Below, piece by piece: positions 36,992-46,357 of a DNA stretch of 64,000 bases. Position 1 is the stretch's first letter. Each line of letters starts with the position of its first letter. Under the pieces are notes generated by a model. The model saw nothing but the letters and a program-made list of their open reading frames with translations, had not been told where the DNA came from and ran no database searches. The translations under genes and the position numbers were made by a program. Origin of the DNA: an uncultured Alistipes sp. (GTDB lineage Bacteria > Bacteroidota > Bacteroidia > Bacteroidales > Rikenellaceae); the NCBI GenBank assembly GCA_944320685.1, contig CALUIK010000001.1:841593-905592 (forward strand), given 5' to 3'.

Positions 36992-37558
36992 ATGGATATT
37001 TTCGAGAAAGACCTGTCGGGCGCGATGATTTCGCCTGAAGAATCCGGTTACGAGGAGCTGATCGGCGCCATTTTCGATACGATGAAGACGGCTGCGGAAA
37101 TGAACGCCAAAGGATGGCTCTCTTCTGAAGAGGTGCACGATTATCTTTTCCGTATCACGGGTCGGGAAATCGATCCCAGTACCACATTGTTACCTCCGTT
37201 TTACGTGGATTTCGGCAAGAACATCCGCATCGGCAAGGGCTGCTGGATTCAGCAGGGATGCACGTTTTTCGACCGTGGCGGCATCACCATCGGCGACGGT
37301 GTGTTCATCGCGCCGAAAGTGAACCTGATCACCATCAATCATGACCCGAATCCGGACAACCGCAGCGCGACGTACGGTAAACCCATTGTCATTGAAGATA
37401 AGGTTTGGATCGGCATAGGTTCCACTGTGCTGCCCGGCGTGCGGATCGGTTACGGCTCCATCGTCGGCGCGAACAGCGTCGTCACCCGCGATGTGCCGCC
37501 CATGACCGTAGTGGGAGGAAATCCTGCCAGATTCATCAAAAAAATAGAAGCGGAATAG
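36992..37558 (+). CDS. Hexapeptide-repeat sugar O-acetyltransferase (maltose/galactoside acetyltransferase-like)
   Basis: 188 aa. An N-terminal helical cap (about 1-65) is followed by a left-handed beta-helix: IRIGKGCWIQQGCTFFDRGG, ITIGDGVFIAPKVNLITINH with the catalytic-type His in the ITINHD segment, then VWIGIGSTVLPGVRIG and VVTRDVPPMTVVGGNPAR. The acceptor sugar is unknown. Under promoter P2, so probably regulated with the carbonyl-metabolism genes; this class often travels with aldo/keto reductases in such clusters (inference from context). Confidence 0.87.
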   Translation: MDIFEKDLSGAMISPEESGYEELIGAIFDTMKTAAEMNAKGWLSSEEVHDYLFRITGREIDPSTTLLPPFYVDFGKNIRIGKGCWIQQGCTFFDRGGITIGDGVFIAPKVNLITINHDPNPDNRSATYGKPIVIEDKVWIGIGSTVLPGVRIGYGSIVGANSVVTRDVPPMTVVGGNPARFIKKIEAE

Positions 37559-37580
37559 ACCGGATTCGACGGAACGAAAG

Positions 37581-37766
37581 ATGAGATTCGGGATTTTAGG
37601 CGCGGGCGATGTGCCGGCTGAGTTGATCGAACAGGGCCGCAAGGTGATAGCGGGGCGCCGACGAAGAGTCTTTCAGCCAGAGTCCGGGCTTCGCAGCACG
37701 GCATACGGGTTTTGGCGGCAGGTTCGCGGATGCCGCACATTCCGGCCAGCCGTTTGCGGTGCGTAG
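37581..37766 (+). pseudogene. Remnant of an NAD(P)-binding Rossmann protein gene
   Basis: The frame starts MRFGILGAGDVPAELIEQGR, a typical Rossmann GxGxxxxxL opening, but after VIAGRR it loses protein-like character and ends at residue 61. The 3' part is gone. It is 22 nt downstream of the acetyltransferase. It may come from an F420/NADPH-reductase-like gene; family uncertain. Confidence 0.45.
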
Positions 37767-37838
37767 GAATACATGGACTGAAGGGTTGGATTTTTGACAG
37801 ACAAATGAATAGTGTATGGTTTAATTGACAAAAAAATA

Positions 37839-38690
37839 ATGACCATGAAAACGATCTTATTGAATAACGGCGTGGAGATGCCCTTGTTGGGTTACGGCGT
37901 GTTCCGGGTGACGCCGCAGGAGTGCGAGCGGTGCGTGAGCGACGCGCTGGGCGTGGGCTACCGCCTGATCGACACGGCGCAGGCCTACTTCAACGAGGAG
38001 GGCGTGGGGAATGCCGTCCGCAAAAGCGGGGTTCCCCGACAGGACATCTTTCTGGTGACGAAGGTATGGATCTCGAATGCCGGAGAGGAGAAAGCGGCGG
38101 CAAGCATCGACGAGAGCCTGCGCAAGCTGAAGACCGACTACATCGACCTGCTGCTTATACATCAGGCATATGGCGATGTGTTCGGTTCGTGGAGGGCTAT
38201 GGAGAAGGCCTGCCGCGCAGGCAAGGTGCGTGCCATCGGGGTAAGCAACTTCCAAGCGGGGCGTTTCTTCGACTTCGCCCACTATGTGGACATCAAGCCG
38301 ATGGTGAACCAGCTGCAATGCAATCCGCTCGTCCAGCAACAGGGAATCGGGCCGGTGCTAGCGGAATACGGCACGAGGATGATGGCATGGGGGCCGCTCG
38401 GCGGGGAAGGTGCCGAAGGCGTGGTCGGGAGCGATCTGCTCGCCGCCATCGGCGAAGCCCACGGCAAGACCGCCGCACAGGTGGCGCTGCGCTGGCTCAC
38501 GCAGCGTGGCATCGTCGCCATTCCCAAGAGCACGCATGTGGAGCGTATGCGGCAGAATCTGGACATCTTCGACTTCACGCTGACCGACGGGGAGATGGAA
38601 CGTATTGCAGCCCTCAACTGCCACGATACGGGAACGGTGAACTTCGGAGACCCGCAGTTTGTGAAATTCCTGATTGAGACCTACGGGTAA
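37839..38690 (+). CDS. Aldo/keto reductase (AKR5-like)
   Basis: 283 aa. Tetrad: Asp and Tyr in LIDTAQAYFNEEGVG, Lys in LVTKVWIS, His in LLLIHQAYG; cofactor segment GIVAIPKSTHVERMRQNLDI. Paralogue of the reductase at 36020. ATG at 37839 or 37845 are both possible (MTMKTILLNNG). It may be read from P2 through the acetyltransferase and the Rossmann remnant. A weak hairpin follows. Confidence 0.9.
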   Translation: MTMKTILLNNGVEMPLLGYGVFRVTPQECERCVSDALGVGYRLIDTAQAYFNEEGVGNAVRKSGVPRQDIFLVTKVWISNAGEEKAAASIDESLRKLKTDYIDLLLIHQAYGDVFGSWRAMEKACRAGKVRAIGVSNFQAGRFFDFAHYVDIKPMVNQLQCNPLVQQQGIGPVLAEYGTRMMAWGPLGGEGAEGVVGSDLLAAIGEAHGKTAAQVALRWLTQRGIVAIPKSTHVERMRQNLDIFDFTLTDGEMERIAALNCHDTGTVNFGDPQFVKFLIETYG

Positions 38691-38705
38691 TATGGGATAT
38701 TGGGC

Positions 38706-38740
38706 GATGGGGATGACGCAGAACATAAGCCATCCCCGTC
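38706..38740 (+). terminator. Weak hairpin after the aldo/keto reductase gene
   Basis: GATGGGGATG (38706-38715) pairs with CATCCCCGTC (38731-38740) with one G-T pair and a 15-nt loop; no T-run. Confidence 0.3.
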
Positions 38741-38866
38741 TCCTTCGTTTCCCGCGGGGCCAATCCCGGCATACGCGTTTTTCGGATATCCGATTCTCAA
38801 TGAGGCGCCAAGTCTTTTGAGCCGGCCCCTTGTCTGATTCGATGCGCGCGAATCAGCCTGTTGAAT

Positions 38867-39339
38867 TCCGCCGCCGCCTATTCCGTGCAGGAGGTAGTAG
38901 TCGATGTAATCGACCTGCAGGTTCTGAAACGAGCGGCGGTACATGGCTGTCAGGTTCTCGCGTGAGAGGTCGGATGCCCCCGACATCTTGGTGGCGATGA
39001 GGAACTTCTCTCTGGGATGGCGCTTCAATGCTCTCCCCGTGACGGTTTCCGACCAGCCTTGCCCGTAAATGGGGGCGGTGTCGAAATAGTTCACGCCCCG
39101 TTCTATGGCTTGGTCTATCAATCCGTTTACGGTCTCCTGATCTATCGGACACCCGTCCTTCCGCGGGGATGCGGCGGGCGGCCAGCGCATGCAGCCGTAC
39201 CCCAGCAGGGAGACCCGCCGTCCGGCTGTACGGGGATTGCGGGCTGTTCGGTTTCTGTCTCTGGCGCACCCTCGGGAGAGCAGGCTGCCGTGGCGGTCAT
39301 GGAAAGGACCAAAAGCGGAATGATAATGTACTTTTTCAT
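38867..39339 (-). pseudogene. Broken lipoprotein aldo/keto reductase gene
   Basis: The 5' end encodes a lipoprotein signal (MKKYIIIPLLVLSMTATAAC) and a Pro/Glu-rich linker. Near 39208 the frame shifts by one base: the signal frame continues into nonsense while the other frame gives RRVSLLGYGCMRWPP, and the reductase then reads on with NYFDTAPIYGQGWSE, FLIATKMSG and DYYLLHGIGGGG. After that (38867) similarity stops and the rest of the barrel is missing. It is the last member of the minus-strand operon from P3, 19 nt after the CMD-cupin gene. Frameshift plus 3' deletion make it non-functional. Confidence 0.75.
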
Positions 39340-39358
39340 ATTCGTTCAGTATTATCGG

Positions 39359-40423
39359 TCATTCACCGTTGTACTCTTCGTCTGTCACAGGTTCCAGCCA
39401 TACGGCTCCGCCTTTTGCCTGTTGCGGTCCGATGGCTATATGTGTAAACTCGCTGTCAGGGGCAGCACCGTGCCAATGCACCACGTCGGGAGCTATCTTT
39501 ACCACATCGCCCGGGCGCAATACCCGTACGGGTTTCCCTTTCTCCTGATAGCGGCCTTCGCCGGAGGTGCACAGCAGGATTTGTCCGCCCGGATGGGAGT
39601 GCCAGCTATTGCGTACACCCGGTGCAAAAGTCACATTGCCTACAGTACAATCCATCGAGTCTGCCTTCGTAACAAGTGTCTCAAGCCATGCCTCGCCGGT
39701 AAAATTAGGACTGTCCGGCAATTTGTCCCCTTTCGGAAATACATCTTCGGCTTGGCGGTCTGCCACACTGTTTTTTGCCATGAGAAGGACTTGGCCGAGT
39801 TGTTCCTGTGTCATGCCGAGATTGCGGCAGATGGCCATGTGCGAGCGCAGCATCGGCTCGACGCTTTCTCCCAATGCGGCAATGACCGATACGGTGGCCA
39901 GTTCCCGTTCCGCATAGGTCAGTACGTCGCGTTCGAAAAGGTCGGCAAAGAGATGCTCCTTCAGGAAGCGTTCGATAACGGGTGCGAACTCTGCGTATGC
40001 CGGTTTCGGAGCGTCGGCCGGAACGCCGGAAATCTCCGCCAGAATATCACGGCCACGCTCATAACGGCTGCGGCTGTCACTTATCGGAGAGGCATCCTTT
40101 CCCGTCACATCTTCGATGCCTTGTGCCTTCCTCTCGTCAAGCACGGCAATAAAGGTCTGCAGCGCGCGAAGGCTTCGGGGAAAGCCGTAATATGCGTACG
40201 CATGGATGAGCACCTCGCCTATTTCGTTTACGGTCATCCCGTTGTCCAGTCCGGCGGCGAGGGCGGGCTTCAGGCCCTCCAGATCCCCATTGCCCGTACA
40301 AAAGGCAATTCGGGCGATGGACTGTTGGCGCAGGGTCAATCTGGTTTCAGCCGATGCCGTTTGTGCCATCAGGCTTACGGCCATCATCACGCCGAGAAAG
40401 GCTGTCACATAGATTCTTCTCAT
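39359..40423 (-). CDS. Double carboxymuconolactone decarboxylase-like / cupin protein, exported
   Basis: 354 aa with a signal peptide (MRRIYVTAFLGVMMAVSLMA). Two CMD-like domains are seen: residues 30-105 (LTLRQQSIARIAFCTGNGDL, NEIGEVLIHAYAYYGFP) and 140-225 (AERELATVSVIAALGE, EQLGQVLLM), then a cupin (245-350) with NSWHSHPGGQILLCTSGEG and VHWHGAAPDSEFTHIAIG. It shares the cupin and the WLEPVTDEEY end with the protein at 27316, which has only one CMD domain. Substrate unknown; exported AhpD-like chemistry on small organics is possible. Third intact gene of the P3 operon. Confidence 0.86.
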   Translation of the reverse strand: MRRIYVTAFLGVMMAVSLMAQTASAETRLTLRQQSIARIAFCTGNGDLEGLKPALAAGLDNGMTVNEIGEVLIHAYAYYGFPRSLRALQTFIAVLDERKAQGIEDVTGKDASPISDSRSRYERGRDILAEISGVPADAPKPAYAEFAPVIERFLKEHLFADLFERDVLTYAERELATVSVIAALGESVEPMLRSHMAICRNLGMTQEQLGQVLLMAKNSVADRQAEDVFPKGDKLPDSPNFTGEAWLETLVTKADSMDCTVGNVTFAPGVRNSWHSHPGGQILLCTSGEGRYQEKGKPVRVLRPGDVVKIAPDVVHWHGAAPDSEFTHIAIGPQQAKGGAVWLEPVTDEEYNGE

Positions 40424-40435
40424 GACTGTTCGTGG

Positions 40436-41551
<1,116 letters not shown>

Positions 41552-41560
41552 TTATCCGTT

Positions 41561-42715
41561 CTACATACGTTCCTTCAATATCTCGAAGATTTCGTCTCTC
41601 GACAGCTGCCGACAGCATCCCGGCATGATAAGGCAGGTGTCGGCCGCTGCCCTTAATACGGATTCATCAGTAATGCCCATCTCGCTCCAGCGGGCCGGCA
41701 TCCCGATTTCTTTGATAAACGATTCAAGTGCGTCAATACCCGCTGCGGCGGCCTCCGCTTCATCCGCTCCTTTTACTCCCCATACCTTTTCTGCCATGCG
41801 GGCCAATTTTACTTTGCCGCAATCCAGCAGGTGCCTGTATAACGCCGGATGAATCACAGCCAGTCCCTGCCCGTGGTTGCAGTCCGTATAGGCGCCCACG
41901 GCATGTTCTATCATGTGACACTGGAAGTCGGTCTGCTTGCCGAGTTTCAGCATCCCGTTCTCCGCCATTGCCGATGCCCACATCAGTTCGCCGCGTGCAA
42001 AGTCATCGTCCGGGTTGGCAATCAACGCACGCAAGTTCTTAATGACATTGCGCATTACGGCTTCATTGATTTCATCCGAGAGATTCGTGCTTTGCGGCTT
42101 GCCCATATAGGTCTCCATGCAGTGGCTCAGGGTGTCGAAAGCGCCGCTGACTACCTGTTTCATCGGGAGCGTCTTAGTCAGGTCGCTGTCCAATACGGCA
42201 AAAGAGTAATATGCCCCGAAAAGAGCTTGTTTCAACTTCTTTGTTTCATGCGTGATAACAGCTCCGTTGTTCTGTTCCGCGCCCGTACCCGAAGCGGTGA
42301 CAACGGCCCCCATCGGCACGAATTCCGTAGGGAGCAGGTGGCCGGTATACTCCATTTCCCAAATGTCGGCATCCGTTCTTGCCTGTGCCGATACTATCTT
42401 GCAGCAGTCTATGACGGACCCGCCTCCGACGGCGAGAATGAAGTCTATTCCCTGTTCACGGACGATACGTGCGCCTTCCTGTGCTTTCGCGTATGTCGGA
42501 TTGGGCGTTATGCCTCCAAAATCCGTTACGTTTTTGCCGCATTCAGCCAACCATGAACATATTTTGTCATAAAGTCCGGTACGTTTCAGCGAGCTTCCGC
42601 CATACGCCAGAAGCACATTGCTCCCGACGTTCTCCATTTCTTTCTTTACGGCCTCCTCTGCGCATCCCTTGCCGAAGTGTTGCCTTACGGGATACTGAAA
42701 GATAAAATGTTCCAT
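41561..42715 (-). CDS. Iron-containing alcohol dehydrogenase (YqhD/BDH-like)
   Basis: 384 aa group III alcohol dehydrogenase. Cofactor motif DFILAVGGGSVIDCCK, and metal ligands in DTLSHCMETY, MIEHAVGAYTDCNHGQGLAV (Asp/His/His pattern). The sequence fits the NADPH-dependent YqhD/butanol dehydrogenase branch that reduces short aldehydes and is tied to aldehyde tolerance. Second gene of the P3 operon, 25 nt after the truncated AraC gene. Confidence 0.93.
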   Translation of the reverse strand: MEHFIFQYPVRQHFGKGCAEEAVKKEMENVGSNVLLAYGGSSLKRTGLYDKICSWLAECGKNVTDFGGITPNPTYAKAQEGARIVREQGIDFILAVGGGSVIDCCKIVSAQARTDADIWEMEYTGHLLPTEFVPMGAVVTASGTGAEQNNGAVITHETKKLKQALFGAYYSFAVLDSDLTKTLPMKQVVSGAFDTLSHCMETYMGKPQSTNLSDEINEAVMRNVIKNLRALIANPDDDFARGELMWASAMAENGMLKLGKQTDFQCHMIEHAVGAYTDCNHGQGLAVIHPALYRHLLDCGKVKLARMAEKVWGVKGADEAEAAAAGIDALESFIKEIGMPARWSEMGITDESVLRAAADTCLIMPGCCRQLSRDEIFEILKERM

Positions 42716-42740
42716 TATTGCATGTCTTTTGGTCCTCCAC

Positions 42741-43232
42741 CTATCTGGAACCGCTGCAAAACCGTGTGCAGTAGTTCAATAGCAGTTCAATATGCGAAGC
42801 TATGATAACGCCGCTATGCCGGTCTATGGCATGATGCAGCTCCTTGTCTATCTTCTGCAGGCAGTCGTGAAAGGTCCGGCGTTCCCGTTCGGTCAGTGCG
42901 CTGCGGCAGCGGCAGCGGGCGGGATACTGCCCGATGTTCCGTTCCAGCGGCGTGCCGCAAAGCAGGTCGGGATGGAAAAGTACTCCCGTATAACCGTTTG
43001 CGCGCAGACGATATGCGGAAGGCACTTCAAACGTGTCTCCGGGATTGGCAAGCCAAATGAAGGCACGCCGCCTGTCCGTACCCTTGTGGCAGATGAGCGC
43101 ATAAAAGTTACAGGGCAGCCGGAGCGTTTCGGCAAGCCTGTCACCCGATAAATCGACAAGGCTTACTAACGGGTGCAATGTCTCCTGCCCGGTAAGTTTG
43201 TTGAAAAGGTCTATTGTAAGTAGATTGCCCAT
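42741..43232 (-). pseudogene. AraC family regulator truncated before its DNA-binding domain
   Basis: 163 aa. The sensing half (residues 1-155) aligns with the subfamily A regulators: TLHPLVSLVDLS, ANPGDTFEVP, GVLFHPDLLCGTPL, ERRTFHDCLQKIDKEL, and LLLNYCTRF. It then ends in CSGSR and a stop, whereas the others go on with YDRQF and 150 more residues bearing both helix-turn-helices. No remaining DNA-binding half is visible in the 25 nt before the next gene. So the operon opens with an N-terminal-only regulator, either dead or acting as a free sensing domain. Confidence 0.7.
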
Positions 43233-43280
43233 ATATTATTGCCATCTGTATATTCGACATCCCGCGTTCGGTGTACGGTG

Positions 43281-43348
43281 CAAAATTACCGCTTCGATGA
43301 CGGCAGGAACATATCCAAATTACGGATTGGCGTATAACATTTACGGAT
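43281..43348 (-). promoter_or_regulatory. AraC-type operator and promoter P3
   Basis: Read on the minus strand: ATCCGTAA (43348-43341) and ATCCGTAA (43327-43320), starts 21 nt apart, then 31 nt and TAATTTTG (43288-43281). Same geometry as P1, P2 and P4. It drives the operon 43232 to about 38867. Confidence 0.7.
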
Positions 43349-43374
43349 TGCGGGAGTTTGCCGGAAAGAAATGC

Positions 43375-43382
43375 TATTTTTG
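43375..43382 (+). promoter_or_regulatory. -7 box very close to the AraC start at 43387
   Basis: TATTTTTG ends only 4 nt before the ATG, so if used the mRNA would be leaderless or nearly so. Confidence 0.35.
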
Positions 43383-43386
43383 TAAC

Positions 43387-44295
43387 ATGGATAAGATCAT
43401 AAACATATCGACAGTCGGGGACTACGATGAGTACTGGGGGCTTGAGAGCCGCCATCCGTTGGTGAATGTCCTTGAAGGCTCGCAAGTTACGAGGCCGATA
43501 CCGAACTGCCGCAAGAATTTCGGGATTTACGTGGTTTTTCTGAAGGACGTGCGGTGTGCGGATTATCTGCGGTACGGCCGTGGGGAATACGACTATCAGG
43601 AGAACACCCTTGTGTTCGTCTCTCCCGGACAGGTGTTCGGCTATCCGGCGGACGGCTCCACCTATCAGGCAAAAGGGTGGTGCCTCTATTTCAGTCCCGA
43701 GCTGCTGCGGCGCACCCAGCTCGGGGGCCATATAAAGGATTATACTTTCTTCTCTTATAATGTGAATGAAGCTTTGCATCTTTCATTGCAGGAGCGGAAT
43801 ACCATCATCGACTGCTTGAAAAAGATAGATGATGAGATAAGGGGCGGGACGGACCGCCACAGCAATACCATCATAGCCTCCGCCATCGAATTGTTCCTGA
43901 ATTACTGCACACGTTTCTATGACCGGCAATTCATCACTCGCAAAAGGGTCAATAAAGACATACTGATGCGCTTCGAAAATTTGCTTGACAGCTATTTTGC
44001 ATCGAGCAACCCCAGCCGGTTGGGTACGCCTACGGTGGCTTGGTGCGCCGACCGGCTGCATCTTTCACCCAACTATTTCGGCGACCTGATAAAAAAGGAA
44101 ACGGGGAGGTCCGCTCAGGAGTATGTGCAGCGGAAGATCATGGATACGGCCAAAGACCTGCTGTCGGGTACGGACAAGAGCATCGGCGAGATAGCATACG
44201 CTTTGGGGTATCGATATCCGCAATACTTCAGCCGTGCTTTCAAAAAGGCGGTAGGATGCACACCGAATGAGTATCGTGTTGATTATGATCTGTAA
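43387..44295 (+). CDS. AraC family transcriptional regulator (subfamily A)
   Basis: 302 aa. Sensing domain (SRHPLVNVLEGSQ, LVFVSPGQVFGYPADG, CLYFSPELLRRTQLGG) and AraC domain (about 200-302) with [39 protein letters not shown] and CTPNEYR. Divergent from the P3 operon, whose operator lies in the shared 154-nt gap. With the operon's own AraC cut short, this is the best candidate for the P3 activator. The start at 43387 (MDKIINIST) matches the length of its relatives. Confidence 0.9.
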   Translation: MDKIINISTVGDYDEYWGLESRHPLVNVLEGSQVTRPIPNCRKNFGIYVVFLKDVRCADYLRYGRGEYDYQENTLVFVSPGQVFGYPADGSTYQAKGWCLYFSPELLRRTQLGGHIKDYTFFSYNVNEALHLSLQERNTIIDCLKKIDDEIRGGTDRHSNTIIASAIELFLNYCTRFYDRQFITRKRVNKDILMRFENLLDSYFASSNPSRLGTPTVAWCADRLHLSPNYFGDLIKKETGRSAQEYVQRKIMDTAKDLLSGTDKSIGEIAYALGYRYPQYFSRAFKKAVGCTPNEYRVDYDL

Positions 44296-44385
44296 CCGTC
44301 GCCGAGGCGGTCCGCCGGTACGGCCCAGCTGAGTGCCTGCCGCCTTGCGGCCGGGCACGGATGCCGTTCCGGCCGGAAATTTTTG

Positions 44386-44393
44386 TATTTTTG
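44386..44393 (+). promoter_or_regulatory. -7 box for the SMR gene
   Basis: TATTTTTG, 61 nt before the ATG at 44455; no clear -33 box. Confidence 0.4.
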
Positions 44394-44454
44394 CAGCGCC
44401 TTGGAAGGAGTCGCCGAGAATTCTTGCAGCCCTCAAACAGGTTTGGATACAGTC

Positions 44455-44778
44455 ATGAATTGGATAATTCTAATTGTCGCCGGCTTCTGCGAGGTCGGTT
44501 TCGCTTACTGCCTCGGCCGTGCCAAGAATGTCGCCGGATGGGAATGGTGGGCATGGATTGGCGGTTTCGTCATTTTTTCGATTGTCAGCATGGGTCTTCT
44601 TGCCAAAGCGACCCGGACTCTGCCTTTGGGCACAGCTTATCCCGTATGGACTGGCATTGGAGCCGTGGGGACGGTTCTGGTAGGTATCTTCCTGTTCCAT
44701 GAGCCGGTTACGTTTTGGAGACTGTTCTTTATCGCCACGCTAATCGTTTCGATTATAGGGCTGAAAATGTTGTCGTGA
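44455..44778 (+). CDS. Small multidrug resistance family transporter, Gdx/SugE-like
   Basis: 107 aa, four membrane helices. The membrane-embedded glutamate is in IILIVAGFCEVGFAY (Glu13), and LPLGTAYPVWTGIGAVGTVL is the loop/helix signature of the SMR family, closer to the guanidinium exporter (Gdx, formerly SugE) than to EmrE. A single gene suffices, since SMR proteins form antiparallel homodimers. No ykkC-type guanidine riboswitch was recognised upstream. It is downstream of an AraC gene, with its own -7 box. Confidence 0.88.
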   Translation: MNWIILIVAGFCEVGFAYCLGRAKNVAGWEWWAWIGGFVIFSIVSMGLLAKATRTLPLGTAYPVWTGIGAVGTVLVGIFLFHEPVTFWRLFFIATLIVSIIGLKMLS

Positions 44779-44982
44779 CATTCCTTGTTTGTTGCGGATC
44801 GGCGCTGGATGGCATGCTGGCGGGGAGGCATCGCCTCGCTTGCCATTTATATCCGGCCGGAGCCCTTGCCTGAAGCCGGTTCCGGCGTAACCTCTCCTTC
44901 TGCCGCGGTGAGGGAGACGGAGTGGAGTGTTGCGTATGGAAGGCATTGAGTGAAACGGATGGGAGCATCTGTTTCAGAAAGA

Positions 44983-45888
44983 TTATACGGCCGAGTTATT
45001 TTGAGCGCAATATTCCTTCGGCGTGCACCCGACCTGTTTCTTAAAGAAACGGAGAAAATGTTGCGGATATTGGAACCCCAGCATATCCGCTATCTGTTTC
45101 GTGTTCATCTTGGGGTCGAGAAGGGCGTCTTTTGCGATTTCCGCTATTTTGAATTGGATAAGTTCGTACGGGGTCTTGCCTGTCTCCGATTTCACCAGAT
45201 CGCCGAAATAGTTGGGTGAAAGGCAGACCTTTTCGGCAAAGTATTTTACGGTAGGCAGCCCCTGCAGGCGTGCCGTGCCCGAATCCCAGTACTCGTCCAG
45301 CAATCGCTCGAAACGGGCAAGGACATCGTTGTTCAGCGCCTCGCGGGTGACGAACTGTCGTTCATAGAAGCGCATGCAATAGTTGAGCAGCACCTCGATA
45401 TTGGATATTATCAGCGGCTTGGAGAACTTGTCGATGGGGCGCTCCAGTTCATGGGCTATCTTGTTCATGTAATCCTGCACAATGACGCGTTCGTCCGCTG
45501 ACAAGTGCAAAGCCTCGTTGGACGCGTATGAAAAGAAGCCATACTGCTTCATTTTCTGCGCCAACGGAGTGCGGAGCAGGAAATCGGGATGAAACAACAG
45601 AGCGTCGGCTTCAGGTACGGGCCCGTCTTCGATACGGTGGATGCCAACGGTCTGCCCGGGTGCAAAGCATACGACCGTTTCATCATCGAAATCATACTTC
45701 GTCTTTCCATAGTTGATGGTACACCCCACCGTCTTCTTCAGAAACAACGCGTAGAAGCCGAACGTCATCTTATGCGTCGGCTGGTTTTCCGAGCGGTCGA
45801 AATGCACGATGCCCACCAGCGGATGTCTGGTTTGAAAACCGAAGAAACGGTTGTATTGCTCGATGGTATCTGCCTTTATTATTTCCAT
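44983..45888 (-). CDS. AraC family transcriptional regulator (subfamily A)
   Basis: 301 aa. Sensing domain (TRHPLVGIVHFD, VVCFAPGQTVGIHRIEDG, LLFHPDFLLRTPLAQ) and AraC domain with [39 protein letters not shown] and CTPKEY. Closest to the regulator at 26170. Divergent from the hydrolase gene at 46358, whose promoter P4 has the paired sites. The start at 45888 (MEIIKAD) fits its relatives. Confidence 0.9.
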   Translation of the reverse strand: MEIIKADTIEQYNRFFGFQTRHPLVGIVHFDRSENQPTHKMTFGFYALFLKKTVGCTINYGKTKYDFDDETVVCFAPGQTVGIHRIEDGPVPEADALLFHPDFLLRTPLAQKMKQYGFFSYASNEALHLSADERVIVQDYMNKIAHELERPIDKFSKPLIISNIEVLLNYCMRFYERQFVTREALNNDVLARFERLLDEYWDSGTARLQGLPTVKYFAEKVCLSPNYFGDLVKSETGKTPYELIQFKIAEIAKDALLDPKMNTKQIADMLGFQYPQHFLRFFKKQVGCTPKEYCAQNNSAV

Positions 45889-45910
45889 ATGGCTTTTCTG
45901 TCGTTTGCTG

Positions 45911-45918
45911 CAAAGATA
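45911..45918 (-). promoter_or_regulatory. -7 box for the AraC gene at 44983
   Basis: CAAAGATA (TATCTTTG on the minus strand), 22 nt before the start. Confidence 0.5.
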
Positions 45919-46028
45919 CTCTTTTCCGCAAGAGCATGAAAGGTATCCCGCGAATAAACGTAAATGGGGTACTTTTTCCCGTAATACGGGTACGTTGTTA
46001 ATATCCAACATATTATCCGTCTCTGCGA

Positions 46029-46096
46029 ATCCGTGAATGGGGTAGTTTTGTCCGCCATACAGGTACTTGCCGTATGAGCGGGGGCGGCTACTTTTG
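46029..46096 (+). promoter_or_regulatory. AraC-type operator and promoter P4
   Basis: ATCCGTGA (46029-46036) and the weaker GTCCGCCA (46050-46057) start 21 nt apart; after 31 nt follows TACTTTTG (46089-46096). Same geometry as P1-P3. A TTG at 46067-46069 stands 19 nt before the -7 box. Confidence 0.55.
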
Positions 46097-46357
46097 CAAT
46101 GTGAAACAGAGCTGTGCTATTTATGAAAAGCATGATGGCGACAATGCCGTCAGGAGTGTTTTCTGCTGCGGCGGGCGGAGCGGGCCGGACATCATTCCGC
46201 GCGAACGGGCAGGGGCTCTGCCTCAAAAGGATTTGCCTGCGGCCAAGATGTGGGGCCCAATACCTAATGGCATACTGCGGGGTGCCGTCGCTGCCGCTGA
46301 AGCCGGGCATAAGCCGTTTATACGGGAACAGCCATCATAAAAAACGTAGATAGATAT

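Larger units (their letters stand above)
45889..46357. other. Regulatory region between AraC and hydrolase genes
   Basis: 469 nt. It holds a -7 box for the AraC gene, the sequences CGTAAATGGGGTA (45959-45971) and CGTGAATGGGGTA (46032-46044), a small palindrome CCCGTAATACGGG (45978-45990) and promoter P4. After P4 there is a 261-nt leader with a protein-like but unrecognised frame (MKSMMATMPSGVF) that may be a decayed gene start. Confidence 0.45.

Noticed and set aside
44296..44454. Guanidine (ykkC or mini-ykkC) riboswitch before the Gdx-like gene
   Set aside because: Neither the paired ACGR hairpin loops nor a ykkC-like core was recognised by eye; a covariance search would settle it.
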